Part shown: one piece after another, positions 42,365 to 43,323 of the stretch | Layout of the letters: every line of letters begins with the position of its first letter | Numbering within the stretch: the first letter of the stretch is position 1 | Origin: Verrucomicrobiaceae bacterium | GTDB lineage: Bacteria; Verrucomicrobiota; Verrucomicrobiia; Verrucomicrobiales; Verrucomicrobiaceae | Assembly: GCA_027487315.1 (NCBI GenBank) | Contig: JAIYDW010000106.1 | Coordinates: forward strand, 1 to 43,323 | Length of the DNA stretch: 43,323 nt | Direction of reading: 5' to 3' | The notes under the pieces: generated by a model | The model's input: the letters and a program-made list of their open reading frames with translations, nothing else | The model's database searches: none | Told to the model about the DNA's origin: nothing | Program-made: the position numbers and the translations under genes

Positions 42365-43279
42365 ATGAAAGCCCTTATTCTGACGCTGAGTTTGACCCTT
42401 CTCCTGACCACCAATCCCTTCTCAAGGGCTCAGGAATCGACTTCACCCGCCGACGCGATCGCCCGGGAGCGTGCAGCCGCCTACGTCGCCGCCTGGGAGA
42501 AAAAAGATCCCAAATCAGTGGCTTCACTGTATGCCACAGACGCCACCTACTCGACTGACTCTGGCGATACGTTTCAAGGTCAGGCTGCGATCCAGGAACA
42601 ATTGCAGTCCTACTTCACGTCGAACCCGGATTCTGCGCTCACGCTAGTCACCGAATCCGCACGCTTCCTAACCCCCGATGTCTTGGTCGAGAATGGCACG
42701 TCAACAGTCACCTCGGGCAACGCTTCGGAAGTCACCACCTACAACGCCACCCATGTCAAAAAGGACGGCCAATGGCTCATCGCCGAAGTCCATGAGTCCG
42801 TGGTCTCCTCAACGGAACCCGCTGAAGAGGCGCTGGCTTCCCTCGAATGGATGATCGGCAAATGGCGCATGGGAGACTCCGCTGACTCCCCCACCTCTGA
42901 GGCGACTTGGACGTTGGACGGCAGCTTCATTTCACGCACCACCCGCATCACCAAAGATGACGGCGCTGCTTTTGTGAGCGTCGAAGTCATCGGCTACGAC
43001 CCCACCAGCGATCAACTTCGCTCCTGGATCTTCGACAACGAGGGAGGCTTCGGAGAAAGCACCTGGCGCCAGGATGGCGACAAGTGGCTAGTCAATATCA
43101 GCGCCACCCTTCCGGACGGCAGCCAAGCCTCCAGCCAGCATGTCATCACAATCGTCGATGAAACACATATCACTCTCGACAACGTGAACCGGGTCGTCAG
43201 CGGCGAGGTCCTCCCCAACCGTGATCGCATCTCAATCACCCGCATCGCCGACGAAACCCCAAAAGCTTCAGACAAATGA
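42365..43279 (+). CDS. Exported SnoaL-like (SgcJ/EcaC-type) protein
   Basis: This 304-residue protein has a signal peptide (M-K-A-L-I-L-T-L-S-L-T-L-L-L, cleavage near S-R-A-Q-E). Residues about 35-148 form a SnoaL/DUF4440-like cone: A-A-Y-V-A-A-W-E-K-K-D-P-K-S-V-A-S-L-Y, D-A-T-Y and F-Q-G-Q-A-A-I. The C-terminal half (about 155-295) is a second beta-rich domain beginning L-E-W-M-I-G-K-W-R, typical of DUF1579-like lipocalin folds that often follow SnoaL domains in secreted proteins of this type. The ligand is unknown. The stop overlaps the next start as ATGA, so the following gene is in the same operon. Confidence 0.83.
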   Translation: MKALILTLSLTLLLTTNPFSRAQESTSPADAIARERAAAYVAAWEKKDPKSVASLYATDATYSTDSGDTFQGQAAIQEQLQSYFTSNPDSALTLVTESARFLTPDVLVENGTSTVTSGNASEVTTYNATHVKKDGQWLIAEVHESVVSSTEPAEEALASLEWMIGKWRMGDSADSPTSEATWTLDGSFISRTTRITKDDGAAFVSVEVIGYDPTSDQLRSWIFDNEGGFGESTWRQDGDKWLVNISATLPDGSQASSQHVITIVDETHITLDNVNRVVSGEVLPNRDRISITRIADETPKASDK

Positions 43280-43323
43280 AATCAACCTTTGTCCTCTTCT
43301 CTCTTTTCTGCGGCCTGGCGATC
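43276..43323 (+). CDS. Start of an exported protein (cut by window edge)
   Basis: Sixteen codons read M-K-S-T-F-V-L-F-S-L-F-C-G-L-A-I, a signal-peptide beginning. The ATG overlaps the previous stop as ATGA, indicating translational coupling with the SnoaL-like gene. Nothing more can be said about the product. Confidence 0.7.
   Translation, partial: MKSTFVLFSLFCGLAI

Overview
The window looks like a stretch of a Verrucomicrobiota-type chromosome into which foreign defence DNA has been inserted. The lineage call is moderate and rests on three things. The backbone genes have an extreme preference for codons ending in C. There is a PEP-CTERM (exosortase-sorted) secreted protein of the choice-of-anchor I type. 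The intergenic DNA is full of short, C-rich dispersed repeats. Backbone genes at the left are the start of hisG (minus strand), hflK, hflC and tRNA-Arg(TCT).

Island 1 (2866-23428) is a 20.5-kb genomic island integrated in the 3' half of tRNA-Arg(TCT). It is bounded by a perfect 48-bp direct repeat. At its right end lie a tyrosine integrase, a partner gene, an excisionase-like HTH gene, a 56-codon gene and a replication-initiator-like gene, all on the minus strand. The rest is one tightly packed plus-strand operon of five genes (3384-19223, gaps of 3-13 bp): a DrmD-like SNF2 helicase, a giant DrmMI/Eco57I-type N6-adenine methylase, an OLD-like ABC ATPase with a TOPRIM-like tail, a CBS-HEPN-like-DUF4268 protein, and a 1700-residue DExH helicase with a DUF1998 region and a C-terminal Vsr-like nuclease. 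This resembles class 1 DISARM, but drmA and drmB appear fused (or replaced by a DruE-like protein), the phospholipase-D protein DrmC is absent, and two genes not in the canonical set are present. It is the best candidate here for an undescribed defence system.

Right of the island come a minus-strand HNH endonuclease related to modified-DNA-dependent enzymes (23714-24676) and a second defence cluster (25160-34566). That cluster holds a MORC/MutL-like GHKL ATPase, a Z1 helicase-like protein, a PD-(D/E)XK protein, an AIPR protein and a C5-cytosine methyltransferase, with a convergent Vsr endonuclease. The first four genes overlap by 4-8 bp. The cluster matches a predicted restriction-modification type with a MutL/MORC ATPase.

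The right-hand part (35034-43323) returns to C-rich backbone DNA. It contains a small HTH-like gene, a 16-copy 21-bp hairpin-forming repeat array, an FN3-like and a collagen-like protein, a small membrane protein, a VapBC toxin-antitoxin pair, a PEP-CTERM choice-of-anchor protein with a membrane-anchored neighbour, a SnoaL-like secreted protein, and the first 16 codons of another exported protein. Three independent defence loci plus a toxin-antitoxin pair next to one tRNA suggest a defence hot spot.
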